DNA of 64,000 nucleotides from Mycolicibacterium aromaticivorans JS19b1 = JCM 16368 (GTDB lineage: Bacteria > Actinomycetota > Actinomycetes > Mycobacteriales > Mycobacteriaceae): contig NZ_JALN02000001.1 of assembly GCF_000559085.1 (NCBI RefSeq), positions 2,604,001-2,668,000 of the forward strand, given 5' to 3'. This document shows, piece by piece, positions 17,625 through 27,875 of the stretch (position 1 is its first letter; the number at the start of each line of letters is the position of its first letter). The notes beneath the pieces were generated by a model. That model saw only the letters and a program-made list of their open reading frames with translations, had not been told where the DNA came from and searched no databases. Made by a program: the position numbers and the translations under genes.

Positions 17625-18557
17625 CTAGTAGATGTCCAGGTCGGCGGCGAACGCCACAGCGCCGGTGAAGTGCGAGCCGATAGCGATGCGGGCCCTGGCC
17701 ATGTTCTCCGGCGTGAGCGGATTATGGGTAATGACAACTGATTTGACATCTGCGCGGCTCGCCAATAGGCCCACCTCCTCGGCGGTCAGGTGTTCACGCT
17801 CAAAGCGTCGTTTGATCGCAGCCAGCACCTCCGAGGGAAACGGCAGGGAGCGCGAGATCTGTCCGACGACCTGATCGGGGTCGGTGATCTCGCTAACCAG
17901 CAGATCCACCCCTAGAGCCAGTCGCTCGACCTTCTCACTCGGGCCGGTATCACCCGTATAGACGATACTGCGTGTCGGGGTATCGAAGCGCAGCGAAAGC
18001 GACTGGTAGCGCGATGCTTCCGGGCTGCCCTCCGGATAGCCGTAGTGCGTGTTGATTGTCGCCGTCACATCGATTCGGCCCACGGTGAACCTGGAGCCGT
18101 CCGTGATCTCAACGACGGTTATGTCGGCGTCAGACTGCCGGATGAAACCCGGGACCTGTGACATCAGCCCGGACGCGAAATCGAACGATGACCGGATCGC
18201 ATTGGCGATGCGTAGGGTGCCCGGCGGACCGTAAATGTTCAGCGGTCCCGGGATCTGCGCCTGCAGCCGGCGCCCCAGGAGTCCGTACAGCCCTGCGGTG
18301 TGGTCGATGTGCAGGTGGCTCAGAATCACGGTGTGCACGGCCGGAAGTGAAATTCCGGCTCTGGCAAGCTGATCGACCGCGCCGTCCCCGCAATCAACCA
18401 CGATCGGCTCCATCCCGTCATAGAGCACGTTCGCCGGCTGGTGCCGTACAGCGCTCGGAAGCGGACCGCTCATTGTTCCCAGCGTGATCCACCGAAACTC
18501 CTGGTTGCCGTGCGGTGCGGTCTGGGCGGCATACACGCCGTCGGCTTCCTCGGGCAT
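17625..18557 (-). CDS. Metallo-beta-lactamase-fold hydrolase
   Basis: 310 aa. The zinc motif ILSHLHIDHTAGLYG gives His81, His83, Asp85 and His86; later ligands are His in INTHYGYPEG, Asp in VYTGDTGPSEK and His in VVITHNPL. This is the ribonuclease Z/arylsulfatase/lactonase-like branch that hydrolyses esters, phosphodiesters or lactones. AAAGGTGA lies 6 bp upstream of the ATG. First gene of the minus-strand run, divergent from the TetR gene across a 109-bp region with two operator-like repeats, so it is probably TetR-controlled. Confidence 0.85.
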   Translation of the reverse strand: MPEEADGVYAAQTAPHGNQEFRWITLGTMSGPLPSAVRHQPANVLYDGMEPIVVDCGDGAVDQLARAGISLPAVHTVILSHLHIDHTAGLYGLLGRRLQAQIPGPLNIYGPPGTLRIANAIRSSFDFASGLMSQVPGFIRQSDADITVVEITDGSRFTVGRIDVTATINTHYGYPEGSPEASRYQSLSLRFDTPTRSIVYTGDTGPSEKVERLALGVDLLVSEITDPDQVVGQISRSLPFPSEVLAAIKRRFEREHLTAEEVGLLASRADVKSVVITHNPLTPENMARARIAIGSHFTGAVAFAADLDIY

Positions 18558-18591
18558 CGGTTCACCTTTCGATCGAGCGGTCGCGGAACTT

Positions 18592-18661
18592 CACTTTACG
18601 GCCGTTAAATGAAATGTCCAGCCGACGATGAACATGTGATCCGTCTAACAGCCGTAAAGTG
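18592..18661. promoter_or_regulatory. Paired inverted operator-like repeats between MBL and TetR genes
   Basis: CACTTTACGGC (18592-18602) recurs as its exact reverse complement GCCGTAAAGTG (18651-18661). The left copy also forms a near palindrome by itself (TTTACGG/CCGTTAAA). Two half-sites flanking the divergent promoter are typical of TetR autoregulation, and both the MBL operon and the tetR operon would respond. Confidence 0.6.
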
Positions 18662-18666
18662 AGCAC

Positions 18667-19239
18667 GTGGTCCCGCACGATCCTGAGCCTCAGACCCGCG
18701 CCGAGCGCGTCCGCCAGACACGGGCTCGTATCGTCAGTGTGGCGTTGACACTGTTCGCCGAAAAGGGCTATGAGGCAACGTCGTTGCAGGACATCGCCAA
18801 CGAGATGGGACTGACCAAGCCCGCAGTGTTCTACCACTACCGCGGTAAGCAGGAGATCCTCAAGGACCTGGCTGAGCCGGCACGGACTGCCCTGTCCGCA
18901 CTCCTGGATCGTGCCCGTGCCCACCCGCTCGGGCCGGAACGCACAGAGATACTGGTGGCCGGGCTGGCGGACCTGTTTCTCTCACGCCGTGAGTTCGCGC
19001 GAATAATGGCGCAGCAGGCCGCATTCCGTGAAGCCATGCGCACCGCGGTCGGTGGACCCGGCATGCTCGATACGCTCATCGAGGTCACCTATGGACCCGA
19101 TCCAAGCCTTGACCAGCGGTTCGCTGTGTATTCAGCGACGTCGGTGGGTCCCGCACTCTCGGCGCTCGGAGATCACCCGCAGCACGAACTTAGAGCGGTT
19201 TTGCTGCGAGCATTTCGCCGGATCGCCGGCGTGCAATGA
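18667..19239 (+). CDS. TetR-family transcriptional regulator
   Basis: 190 aa, GTG start right behind the second operator half. The N-terminal HTH reads RARIVSVALTLFAEKGYEATSLQDIANEMGLTK with recognition helix PAVFYHYRGKQEIL. The ligand domain (about 70-190) is not recognisable. It is divergent from the MBL-to-hydrolase operon and overlaps the DUF4174 gene by ATGA, so it probably represses both units until an effector binds. The effector may be a substrate or product of the neighbouring hydrolase/oxygenase genes. Confidence 0.92.
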   Translation: MVPHDPEPQTRAERVRQTRARIVSVALTLFAEKGYEATSLQDIANEMGLTKPAVFYHYRGKQEILKDLAEPARTALSALLDRARAHPLGPERTEILVAGLADLFLSRREFARIMAQQAAFREAMRTAVGGPGMLDTLIEVTYGPDPSLDQRFAVYSATSVGPALSALGDHPQHELRAVLLRAFRRIAGVQ

Positions 19240-19664
19240 TCGTGGCGGCAGGGTTGCGATCACTCCGCGACCGCTGCGGCGATGACGAGCTCGGCGACTA
19301 TCGCTGGGAACGTCGTCCCCTGCTGGTGTTCGCGCCCACGCTGAGCGACCCGCGGCTCGCGGAGACGTTGAGCCGGACCGAGGCCAGTCGTTGCGACTTC
19401 GCCTCCCGCGACGTGATGCTCGGGCAGGTGCTGGCCACCGGCAGCAGCGCGCTGGATGGCCAACCCGTCGACGCCGAGCAGTCGAAGCGGCTGCGGACGC
19501 AGTTCGAGGTCGATGCGGCGGCCTTCACGGTGGTGTTGATCGGCAAAGACGGCGGCGAGAAACTGCGCGTCACCGGGGTCCCCGACCTCCAGCATATCTA
19601 CGCCGTGATCGATGGTATTCCGCTGCGCGGCAACGAGAGTCGCGCCAATCCAAGGCGGTGTTGA
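19236..19664 (+). CDS. DUF4174 domain protein
   Basis: 142 aa. Starts in an ATGA overlap with the TetR stop. The motif YRWERRPLLVFAPTLSDPRLAETL and the later FTVVLIGKDGGEKLR are typical of DUF4174, a thioredoxin-like-fold family of unknown function. No CxxC is present; the only notable cysteine is in SRCDF. Its stop overlaps the next start (TGATG), so three genes are translationally coupled. Confidence 0.75.
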   Translation: MIVAAGLRSLRDRCGDDELGDYRWERRPLLVFAPTLSDPRLAETLSRTEASRCDFASRDVMLGQVLATGSSALDGQPVDAEQSKRLRTQFEVDAAAFTVVLIGKDGGEKLRVTGVPDLQHIYAVIDGIPLRGNESRANPRRC

Positions 19665-20254
19665 TGATTCGACAGGGTATGGCCGACACCATGGCAGCAC
19701 TTTCGGCACTTCTGCTGGTGTCCTGTGGAAGCGTCGATCGCCTCGCCGGAGCTGAGGTCCCGCTGGTTTCCCTCGACGCCGCCGACGTTGCCCGCTGGAC
19801 GACGGTCAACGACCCGGTCATGGGGGGTCGTTCCACGTCGAAAGTCGCGTACGCCGATGGGGGCCTTGTGTTTTCGGGGACCATCTCGCTGGAGAACAAC
19901 GGCGGTTTCGCCTCGGCCCGCAGTCCGGAAGACCCCGATATCGGGCGACGAGCCACGGGCGCTACGTCGATCCGCCTGCGAGCGGTGGGTGACGGTAAGA
20001 CCTACGTGTTGAGGGTGGGCGCTGCGGGACAGCCGTGGTCCTACATCCAGCGTTTCCCCACCCAAGCAGGCGTCCAACGGACTTATGAGCTTCCCGTTGG
20101 AGCTTTCCAGCCGGTGGGGATGCGTCTGGACCCGGCGCCGCAGGCCCCTTCGACTCTGGACCCGTCGAGCATCAGTCAGGTGTCGGTCTACATTCTCGAC
20201 GAACAGCAGGGCCCGTTCGCCATCACCATCACAGGGATAGACGCGGCGGGGTAA
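19664..20254 (+). CDS. CIA30-domain lipoprotein
   Basis: 196 aa from ATG 19664, overlapping the previous TGA. An N-terminal hydrophobic stretch ends in the lipobox LLVSC, so it is probably exported and lipid-anchored. The body fits the CIA30 (NADH:ubiquinone oxidoreductase intermediate-associated protein 30) carbohydrate-binding-like fold: WTTVNDPVMGGRSTSKV, NNGGFASARSPE, and YILDEQQGPFAITITGI. Bacterial members are of unknown function. Third gene of the TetR operon. Confidence 0.8.
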   Translation: MIRQGMADTMAALSALLLVSCGSVDRLAGAEVPLVSLDAADVARWTTVNDPVMGGRSTSKVAYADGGLVFSGTISLENNGGFASARSPEDPDIGRRATGATSIRLRAVGDGKTYVLRVGAAGQPWSYIQRFPTQAGVQRTYELPVGAFQPVGMRLDPAPQAPSTLDPSSISQVSVYILDEQQGPFAITITGIDAAG

Positions 20255-20269
20255 GAGCGTCGGTCGAAC

Positions 20270-21205
20270 TCAGGACACCGTGACGTGGACGTGGTTGAAG
20301 TGGTTGGCCACCCGCCACATCGTGTAGGACACTCCGAAGCGTTGCGCCTGGCTTTGGACGTCGGCGTTGATCGCATCGCCGAGCGTCATATCGGAGCCGA
20401 TCATGATGTCGATGGCGTGGCCACTCGGATGATCGGGAAGCGAGTCTGCACGCACGCCGCCGATGGACTGCACGCCCGGGAAGGTCGCGATGATGTACGC
20501 CGCAAGGGTTCGTGCGTTGGGGGTCAGGCCACTCATCCCGACGGTGGGGATCGCGCCGCCGGGGCCCAGTAACGCTTGCTGAGCGGCCGGCAGCGCGTAA
20601 TAGGTTGCCCGCACCAATCTGACCTGGCCCTCGACTTCCGACTGCTTGCGATCCAGATCGGCTCGCAGCGTGGCGGCGGCGTCGGCGGCCGCGTTGGCGG
20701 TGGCCGCGGATTCGGCAGAGGCTGCCGCGGCAGCCTCTGCCTGTCGCTGGGCGTCGCGGACCTTCTGTAGCTGCCCCGTCATCTGGTCGGTGATCGTCCG
20801 CTGGAAGGCCAGTTCGTCGATCAGGCGCTGCGGCGACGCGGCGACGAAGAACGCCGTCACGCTGTCGGTGCGCCCGCCGGAATAGATGGCAGCCGCGGCT
20901 CTGTCGACGGTCCCCTGATAGTCAGCCAGCTGCGCCTGGGTGGATTCGAGCACGGCTACGTCGTCGGTGTGCTTCTGCTCCGCGGCGCTCCGCAGCTGCA
21001 ACTTCTTCTCGAGGTCTTGCTGGACGGATTGAGCTGTTTCGATCAACTGCTGCGCCTGTTTGGTCAGCTCGTTCAGCCTGGCCAGCTCGTCTGATTCCGG
21101 CACGGCGAACGCCGATCCGGCCGACGCCACGCAGAGGGCAGTGGCGATCGCTCCTGCTGCCCTGGTCGGACCCGTTCTCGGTGCGAAAGGCCGGTGAAAC
21201 TTCAC
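20270..21205 (-). CDS. Secreted coiled-coil protein with LAS-type peptidase signature
   Basis: 311 aa. A signal peptide (about 1-34, AAGAIATALCVASAGSAFA) is followed by a long Ala/Gln-rich coiled coil (about 38-195) and a C-terminal domain. The latter has H259-P-S-G-H-A-I-D266 and NHVHV with His305 and His307, which fits the H-x6-D...HxH zinc signature of LAS peptidases (VanX/VanY, M15). Coiled coil plus such a domain suggests a cell-wall protein like the Rip/VanY group. Some databases call this C-terminal region ARB-07466-like. A paralogue lies at 23698. Enzymatic activity is inferred only. Confidence 0.75.
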   Translation of the reverse strand: MKFHRPFAPRTGPTRAAGAIATALCVASAGSAFAVPESDELARLNELTKQAQQLIETAQSVQQDLEKKLQLRSAAEQKHTDDVAVLESTQAQLADYQGTVDRAAAAIYSGGRTDSVTAFFVAASPQRLIDELAFQRTITDQMTGQLQKVRDAQRQAEAAAAASAESAATANAAADAAATLRADLDRKQSEVEGQVRLVRATYYALPAAQQALLGPGGAIPTVGMSGLTPNARTLAAYIIATFPGVQSIGGVRADSLPDHPSGHAIDIMIGSDMTLGDAINADVQSQAQRFGVSYTMWRVANHFNHVHVTVS

Positions 21206-21320
21206 GACTGCGCATCCTTTTGACTGCCAAGCGACGTCGTCTTCGTCGAATTGCCGACCCGTGTGGCTCAGGTCCGGAGAAGGTTACGAAACGGCGCGGA
21301 GGTTGTCCAACCGTGCCGAA

Positions 21321-22196
21321 CTAGCGGACCACGAGAACTGGGCACTCGGCGTGATGAATCAGGTTCTGGCCGACCGAGCCGAGGACCGATCCGGCCAGCC
21401 GTCCGCGGCCGTGGCTGCCGACGACCACCAGCTGAGCCTGCCGCGACAGATCGGTGAGCCCTTTCGCCGGGCTGACGTCCTGAAAAACCTTGACGACGTG
21501 GGCGTCGGGATACTTCCTGGCCAGCGGTTGCACCAGCTCGTCCATCCGCCGGCGCTGCTGGGTCTCCAGCACATCCAACAACTGCCAGTCCATGTTCCCC
21601 GCGCCGCCGAGATCGCCCATTCCGACCGCCGCGTCGAGCTCCCACATGTGCACCACCGTCAGCTGTGCATGCAATGCGCGGGCGATGTCGAAGGCTTCCG
21701 CGAGCGCCCGGCCGGACGCCTCCGAGTCGTCGATACCGACTACGACCGGCAACGGTTTGCCGCTCCGCTTGGCGACGGGTGCCCGCCAGACCACCACCGG
21801 ACACGGAGCCCGATGAACGGTCCGCACAGCATGGCCGCCCAGCACTCGGTGGTCCGCCGCACCGCTGCCCACCACGAGCAGCCGGGCCTCGCGCGAGGCG
21901 TCTGCCAGGGCCGTCGCGACCGCGGACTTGACCGTCGCCGTGCGAATCACCAGATCGGGTTGCGCCGACCGCAGGTCCGCTTCCGCCGCTGCGAGAACCT
22001 CATCACCGTTGCCCCCCGGCTCGGTGGGTGCTTCTGCGCCGGCGAAATGCCATTCGAGCCGCGGGACCGCGTGCAGCAACGTCAGCGGGAGTGCATGGGC
22101 GATGGCGAATTCCGCGGCCCACCGGGCCGCACCGAGGGAGGCGTCCGATCCATCAATGCCGACAACGACGGACTGTTCTTGAGCAGCGGAGGTCAC
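21321..22196 (-). CDS. Universal stress protein with two Usp domains
   Basis: 291 aa. The two tandem UspA domains start at VVVGIDGSDASLGAARWA (about 10) and VVVGIDDSEASGRALAEA (about 150). The second has the ATP-binding motif VVGSHGRGRLAGSVLGSVGQNLIHHA, matching G-2x-G-9x-G(S/T); the first, VVGSGAADHRVLGGHAVRTVHRA, is weaker. Mycobacterial double Usps are usually induced in hypoxia or stress, but I see no convincing DosR box upstream. Confidence 0.93.
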   Translation of the reverse strand: MTSAAQEQSVVVGIDGSDASLGAARWAAEFAIAHALPLTLLHAVPRLEWHFAGAEAPTEPGGNGDEVLAAAEADLRSAQPDLVIRTATVKSAVATALADASREARLLVVGSGAADHRVLGGHAVRTVHRAPCPVVVWRAPVAKRSGKPLPVVVGIDDSEASGRALAEAFDIARALHAQLTVVHMWELDAAVGMGDLGGAGNMDWQLLDVLETQQRRRMDELVQPLARKYPDAHVVKVFQDVSPAKGLTDLSRQAQLVVVGSHGRGRLAGSVLGSVGQNLIHHAECPVLVVR

Positions 22197-22248
22197 GCTC
22201 CGAGACTAGGGGACCCGCTCGGACGGAAAGGACACTCCCAAGCGGGAG

Positions 22249-22560
22249 CTAGCCCACCCAGCAGGGAGCGTCGCCAGGGGTGTAATACGGCAGCCCGTTG
22301 GGAGAGATGCAGGGCTGTTCGCCGGGGAAGGCCGGGACCAGCGAGAACGCGTAGGTCTGGGGCAAGCCGTACCGAACCCAATCACCGGCGACAGCCGCGT
22401 CCACGGCATCGCCCGCGATACCCGGTGTGCACCCGCCGACGGTGACGTGCCGACCACCGACGTCGCCGCACACGTCGGCCTGGGACACCGGGGCAATCGC
22501 TGCGGGGATCGCCGACAAAGCGGCCGCGCTGAGCAGAACAACAGCAATTTTCTTTACCAT
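22249..22560 (-). CDS. Small secreted mycobacterial protein, unknown function
   Basis: 103 aa from ATG 22560; a longer frame to 22599 lacks a good start. The signal peptide is MVKKIAVVLLSAAALSAIPAAIA with cleavage near QADVCGD. The mature part (about 75 aa) has four cysteines (DVCGDV, GGCTPG, QPCISP, APCWVG), probably two disulphides, and ends PYYTPGDAPCWVG. The pattern is common to small secreted mycobacterial hypotheticals. Confidence 0.7.
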   Translation of the reverse strand: MVKKIAVVLLSAAALSAIPAAIAPVSQADVCGDVGGRHVTVGGCTPGIAGDAVDAAVAGDWVRYGLPQTYAFSLVPAFPGEQPCISPNGLPYYTPGDAPCWVG

Positions 22561-22691
22561 GCCGTCATTATCGCTGCCCGGTGCGCCGGGCGTTACCACT
22601 CTCGTAGAGGGCCGTGCGTGGTGCGACGCCGGTAGATTTTGGTGTGCGGCGGACCGACCTGCCGTGCGAGCCCCGAGCCCGAGGAGAGCGA

Positions 22692-23660
22692 GTGGCCAAT
22701 TCGAACAGCTCCGAATTGGTCGACGTCCACGCCCACTTCCTCACCGAGGAATACGTCAGCGCGGCGGTCTCCGCGGGGATCGTGCAACCTGACGGCATGC
22801 CCATGTGGCCGTCCTGGAGTATCGAGGCACAGCTCGAGCTGATGCAGCACAACCGGATTCGGCACGCGGTCCTGTCGATGTCCACGCCTGGAGTGTCCTT
22901 CGCGGATCCCTCCGACGCGTCGGCGCTGGCCCGGCACGTCAACGACTTCGCCGTCACGACCGTTGCCGCCCACCCAGGGCGCTTCTCGTTCTTCGCTTCC
23001 CTTCCGCTGCCCGACGTCGACGCGGCGGTCGTCGAAGCACAGCGCGCGATCGACCGTCACGCAGCGGCCGGCGTGGTTCTCCTGAGCAACCACCGCGGAC
23101 AGTACCTCGGTGATGCGGCGCTCGATCCGCTGTGGGTATACCTGAACGCGCGGCAGTCCATTGTGTTCGTCCACCCGACGTCACCGCCACACGCCGAGAC
23201 CGTTGCACTCGGTCGGCCCCGGCCCATGATCGAGTTCATGTTCGAAACCACCCGCACCGTAACCGATTTGATCTTCGCGAACGTGGTCGGCCGGTACCCC
23301 GACATCAAGTTCTTGATCCCGCATTGCGGGGCCGCCCTTCCGCTTCTGGCGGCGCGTATCGAGCAGTTCCGCAGCCTGTGGCCGATGCCCGACGGAGGGC
23401 CACCCGGACCCCTGACGACCGAAACCCAGTTGCGCCGCTTATGGTTCGACCTCGCCGGGTATCCGATGCCCACCCAGGCGTCAGTCGTGTCGGATGTGGT
23501 CGGCACCGAACGCATCCTCTACGGGAGCGACTTCTGCTGGACACCAGCGTTCGGTGTCGCCAAGCAGGTCGCCGCGCTGGACGCAGACCGGAGCATCGAC
23601 TGGCGGCGAGTGACGTCCGAGAACGCGCAGCGCGTTCTCGGTGACATCCTTGCTGTCTGA
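22692..23660 (+). CDS. Amidohydrolase-2 family protein (ACMSD-like)
   Basis: 322 aa from GTG 22692 with GAGGAGAG just upstream. TIM-barrel metal-enzyme marks are DVHAHFLTEEY (HxH), FVHPTSPP, LIPHCGAALPLL and ILYGSDFCWTP (catalytic Asp). This is the family of aminocarboxymuconate-semialdehyde decarboxylase, resorcylate decarboxylase and related hydrolases. The substrate is not readable. Neighbours on both sides are on the other strand, so it is probably monocistronic. Confidence 0.87.
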   Translation: MANSNSSELVDVHAHFLTEEYVSAAVSAGIVQPDGMPMWPSWSIEAQLELMQHNRIRHAVLSMSTPGVSFADPSDASALARHVNDFAVTTVAAHPGRFSFFASLPLPDVDAAVVEAQRAIDRHAAAGVVLLSNHRGQYLGDAALDPLWVYLNARQSIVFVHPTSPPHAETVALGRPRPMIEFMFETTRTVTDLIFANVVGRYPDIKFLIPHCGAALPLLAARIEQFRSLWPMPDGGPPGPLTTETQLRRLWFDLAGYPMPTQASVVSDVVGTERILYGSDFCWTPAFGVAKQVAALDADRSIDWRRVTSENAQRVLGDILAV

Positions 23661-23697
23661 GCGGCCTGGCCTTCCCGCCGATCGGTTGGTCGACGAG

Positions 23698-24747
23698 TCA
23701 GCCGCGCGGAGTGGTGGTGATGTGCACGTGGTCAAAGTGTCCGTAACCCGTCGCTTGAGGCCCGGCCGGCGTGGAGTAGACATCCCGCCAGATCACGTCC
23801 TGCAATCCGAAGCGGCCTGCGTTGGCCAGCGCGTACGCGCGGATCTGGTCGCCGAGCGCGATGCCCTCCGGGCTGCCCGGATTGGGAATCATGATGTCGA
23901 TCGCCAGACCGCGCGGATGCCACGGCTTCGAGTCCGGCCGCACACCGTCGATGGTGGCGATCTGGGGGAACTGCGCGCTGATCGTCCGCGCGGCCAGGAC
24001 CGTGTTGGGTTGCAGGCCAACCTCATTGGCGACACCAACGGGCAATGCACCGGGATCGTCCGGGATGGCAGCTGCCGGTGGCGGAGCCAGGTCGCCGGGA
24101 GGCAGGCCGGCGTTGTCGACCACCGCTTGCTGCTGGGGAGTCAAGGCTGCGTACTGGGCTTCGGCGGCGGCGATCTGACGCAGCAGTTCCTGCCACGTGG
24201 CTTGCAGGTCGGCTCGGATAGTGGCAGCCCGCTCGGCCGCAGCCCGCGCGTCCGCGGCTGATCGATCTGAGGCGCGGGCGACAGCAGCAGCACACTCGCG
24301 CGTATCTCGATATCCCCTCATCTGATCAGCGGTCGTGGCGTTCACCACCTGCTGCAGCGCCAACTTGTCGATGAGACGTTGCGGCGACGACGCGCTCAGT
24401 ACCGCCGCCATCTGGCTTTCGCCACCGCCCATGTAGATCATCGCCGCAAGACGGTCGACCGCGGCCTGATAGGGCGCCAGTTGATTGTTCGCAGCCTCCA
24501 GCGCGGCCATGTCGGCGCGTCGGCGATCCTCCGCCGCGGCCTGCTGGGCCTGCGCGGCGTCGGCGTCGCGCTGAGCGGCGGTGACAGCTTCGCGGCTGCG
24601 CACCGCCTGTTCAGACAACTCGTTCAGCCTGCCCAGCGCATCGTCGGCGGGCGCCGCGTGCACTGCACCCAGCGGTGCGGCGACCACAAGCAACACCGAC
24701 CCGGCGCCGCATACCGTCCGGCGAAAGCAGTGGCGAACCCCGGTCAT
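23698..24747 (-). CDS. Secreted coiled-coil protein with LAS-type peptidase signature (paralogue)
   Basis: 349 aa from ATG 24747 (GTG 24759 possible). Signal peptide about 1-31 ending GAVHA, coiled coil about 34-205, a Pro-rich hinge (PPGDLAPPPAAAIPDD), then the C-terminal domain with H277-P-R-G-L-A-I-D284 and DHVHI (His340, His342). Same architecture as the 20270 gene, sharing NELSEQA/NELTKQA, SPQRLID and the metal signature, so the two arose by duplication. Probably acts in the cell envelope. Confidence 0.75.
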   Translation of the reverse strand: MTGVRHCFRRTVCGAGSVLLVVAAPLGAVHAAPADDALGRLNELSEQAVRSREAVTAAQRDADAAQAQQAAAEDRRRADMAALEAANNQLAPYQAAVDRLAAMIYMGGGESQMAAVLSASSPQRLIDKLALQQVVNATTADQMRGYRDTRECAAAVARASDRSAADARAAAERAATIRADLQATWQELLRQIAAAEAQYAALTPQQQAVVDNAGLPPGDLAPPPAAAIPDDPGALPVGVANEVGLQPNTVLAARTISAQFPQIATIDGVRPDSKPWHPRGLAIDIMIPNPGSPEGIALGDQIRAYALANAGRFGLQDVIWRDVYSTPAGPQATGYGHFDHVHITTTPRG

Positions 24748-24881
24748 GCGGATTGTCACGGTCCTTCGGTCATGGAACGGTCCCGGCCCGGGTGTCGGTG
24801 TCCCGGGCAAGGCTACGAACCGCGCAGAACGTTGTCTAGCCGAGTAGCGACACGGCACAGCGCCGGTTTGGCGTTGGCGTA

Positions 24882-25322
24882 CTAACCGTGGTCCGACGTT
24901 GAATTTCCGTAGTCCCAGGAGACTGTCCGAACCGGTGTCACACGGATATAGGCGGCGCCCGGTCTCGGTTCGGTGGGCCAGTCGGACTCTGCCACGCCCC
25001 GAGCCCGAGCCCCTTCCCTGGCGAGCTCGAGTGCCTCCCCTGGTTCGCGAACGATACGGGCGTGGCCTTGGAGCATCACACCGCGGATATCTGCCATCGT
25101 GGAGCCGTCTTCGAGCAGGATGCTCACGTTCGGATTGCTTTCGATGTTGGCCACTTTGCGGGTGCGGTCTCGCACACCGAGGATGACGTCGCGGCCGAGG
25201 CGGAAGTATCCGAGAGGCACCGAGTGCGGGAAACCGTCTTTTTCGATGGTCGTCAGGATCGCCCAGCCCGGCCGGCTATCCAGGTACGCCTCAACTTCTT
25301 CGTCAGTGAGTTTGCGTGGCAT
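24882..25322 (-). CDS. PPOX-class (pyridoxamine oxidase-fold) F420/flavin oxidoreductase
   Basis: 146 aa from ATG 25322 (GTG 25328 also possible). The split-barrel pattern is WAILTTIEKDGFPHSVPLGYF, VILGVRDRTRKVANIESNP, VSILLEDGSTMADIRGVMLQGHARIV and ends in YIRVTPVRTVSWDYG. This is the PPOX class with many F420-dependent members in mycobacteria. It follows the arylsulfatase by about 50 bp on the same strand and may be co-transcribed. Cofactor and substrate are inferred. Confidence 0.82.
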   Translation of the reverse strand: MPRKLTDEEVEAYLDSRPGWAILTTIEKDGFPHSVPLGYFRLGRDVILGVRDRTRKVANIESNPNVSILLEDGSTMADIRGVMLQGHARIVREPGEALELAREGARARGVAESDWPTEPRPGAAYIRVTPVRTVSWDYGNSTSDHG

Positions 25323-25373
25323 CAGCACAGGCTAAGCGCCTTCAGATTCCTCAACTCGACTGCCCAATGGTCG

Positions 25374-27023
<1,650 letters not shown>

Positions 27024-27121
27024 TTAAAGTGTTATTTCACCCGCGCCGCCACCTAGGTCTCTCGCGAACGCCGTCGCTTGGTTGGCGGGCTGGGGATTCT
27101 GCGAGGTCTAGCGTGGGCGGA

Positions 27122-27481
27122 ATGGGTTTGTTCAGCCATGAGGAGTTCCCGGATCCGGCCGCCGGCGGTGGTGGTGGTGGAGCTGTTGAGCGAGCTCGGG
27201 GTGCCCAGGTGGACGAGTACGGGGTGGATGAACCTGTGGTCGTGGGTCCGGGGTTGCCGCCTGAGGATGGTTCGTGCGGTCAGTTCACTGTGCAGTTTCA
27301 CGTGTCGACGTCAATGCTGACCGGGCTGACACGTATTGCGGGCCTGCGTGGGGTGAGCGTGCCTGAGGTGTGCCGGCAGGTTATCGGCGTGTTTGTTGCC
27401 CAGCAGGAGGGTGAGCTGGGCGCATTGCTTGCCGCCGAGGCCGAGGCGGCTGATTACCGGCCGAGTTTGGGCGAGGCGTAG
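27122..27481 (+). CDS. Hypothetical protein, possible mobile-element cargo
   Basis: 119 aa. Gly-rich N-terminus (GLFSHEEFPDPAAGGGGGG), then a polar linker and a helical C-terminal half (FTVQFHVSTSMLTGLTRIAGLRGVSVPEVCRQVIGVFVAQQEGELGALL). I do not recognise the family. It stands alone at the left border of the disturbed TetR/SDR patch, which could suit a small plasmid- or phage-derived gene, but no integrase or repeat supports that. Confidence 0.45.
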   Translation: MGLFSHEEFPDPAAGGGGGGAVERARGAQVDEYGVDEPVVVGPGLPPEDGSCGQFTVQFHVSTSMLTGLTRIAGLRGVSVPEVCRQVIGVFVAQQEGELGALLAAEAEAADYRPSLGEA

Positions 27482-27875
27482 CCGGGCTGAATCGCCCACT
27501 GGCACATCAGATTTCCCTCAAACCGGATCTTCGAAGTCCGGGCCGCCGCACACCGGTCATCGTTTTGGAACCCGGCACTACCGGACGACCGATAACCGAC
27601 GTCCCCGCCAGACCGACATGAGGCGAGCTGGCGCGCACGTCGGTAAGGACGGCCGATTGTCATAGGACGACGACCGGGTCGCTCGACATGCGGCTCGCTC
27701 CGCTAGACCTCTCCGCAGGATCTGCAGGAGATCGGTGGCCGGAACACCCAGAGCTGCGATGGGGGCAGTGTTGCGAACACAGCCATCCCGCCGTCGAGCC
27801 CGGGGCGCCGGGCCGGCCGCGGCCGTCGGGTGGTCAGCGCGGCAATTGGGCCGAGGGCAGGGCGGCGCGGCCGGG
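27482..27875. other. Non-coding stretch, nothing recognised
   Basis: About 390 bp without a supportable gene, tRNA, IS end or clear repeat. It separates the hypothetical gene from a TetR remnant and may be decayed sequence. Confidence 0.4.

Noticed and set aside
22197..22240. Possible DosR/hypoxia box upstream of the universal stress protein
   Set aside because: Only a loose GGGNCC...GTC resemblance; the arms do not match the consensus palindrome.
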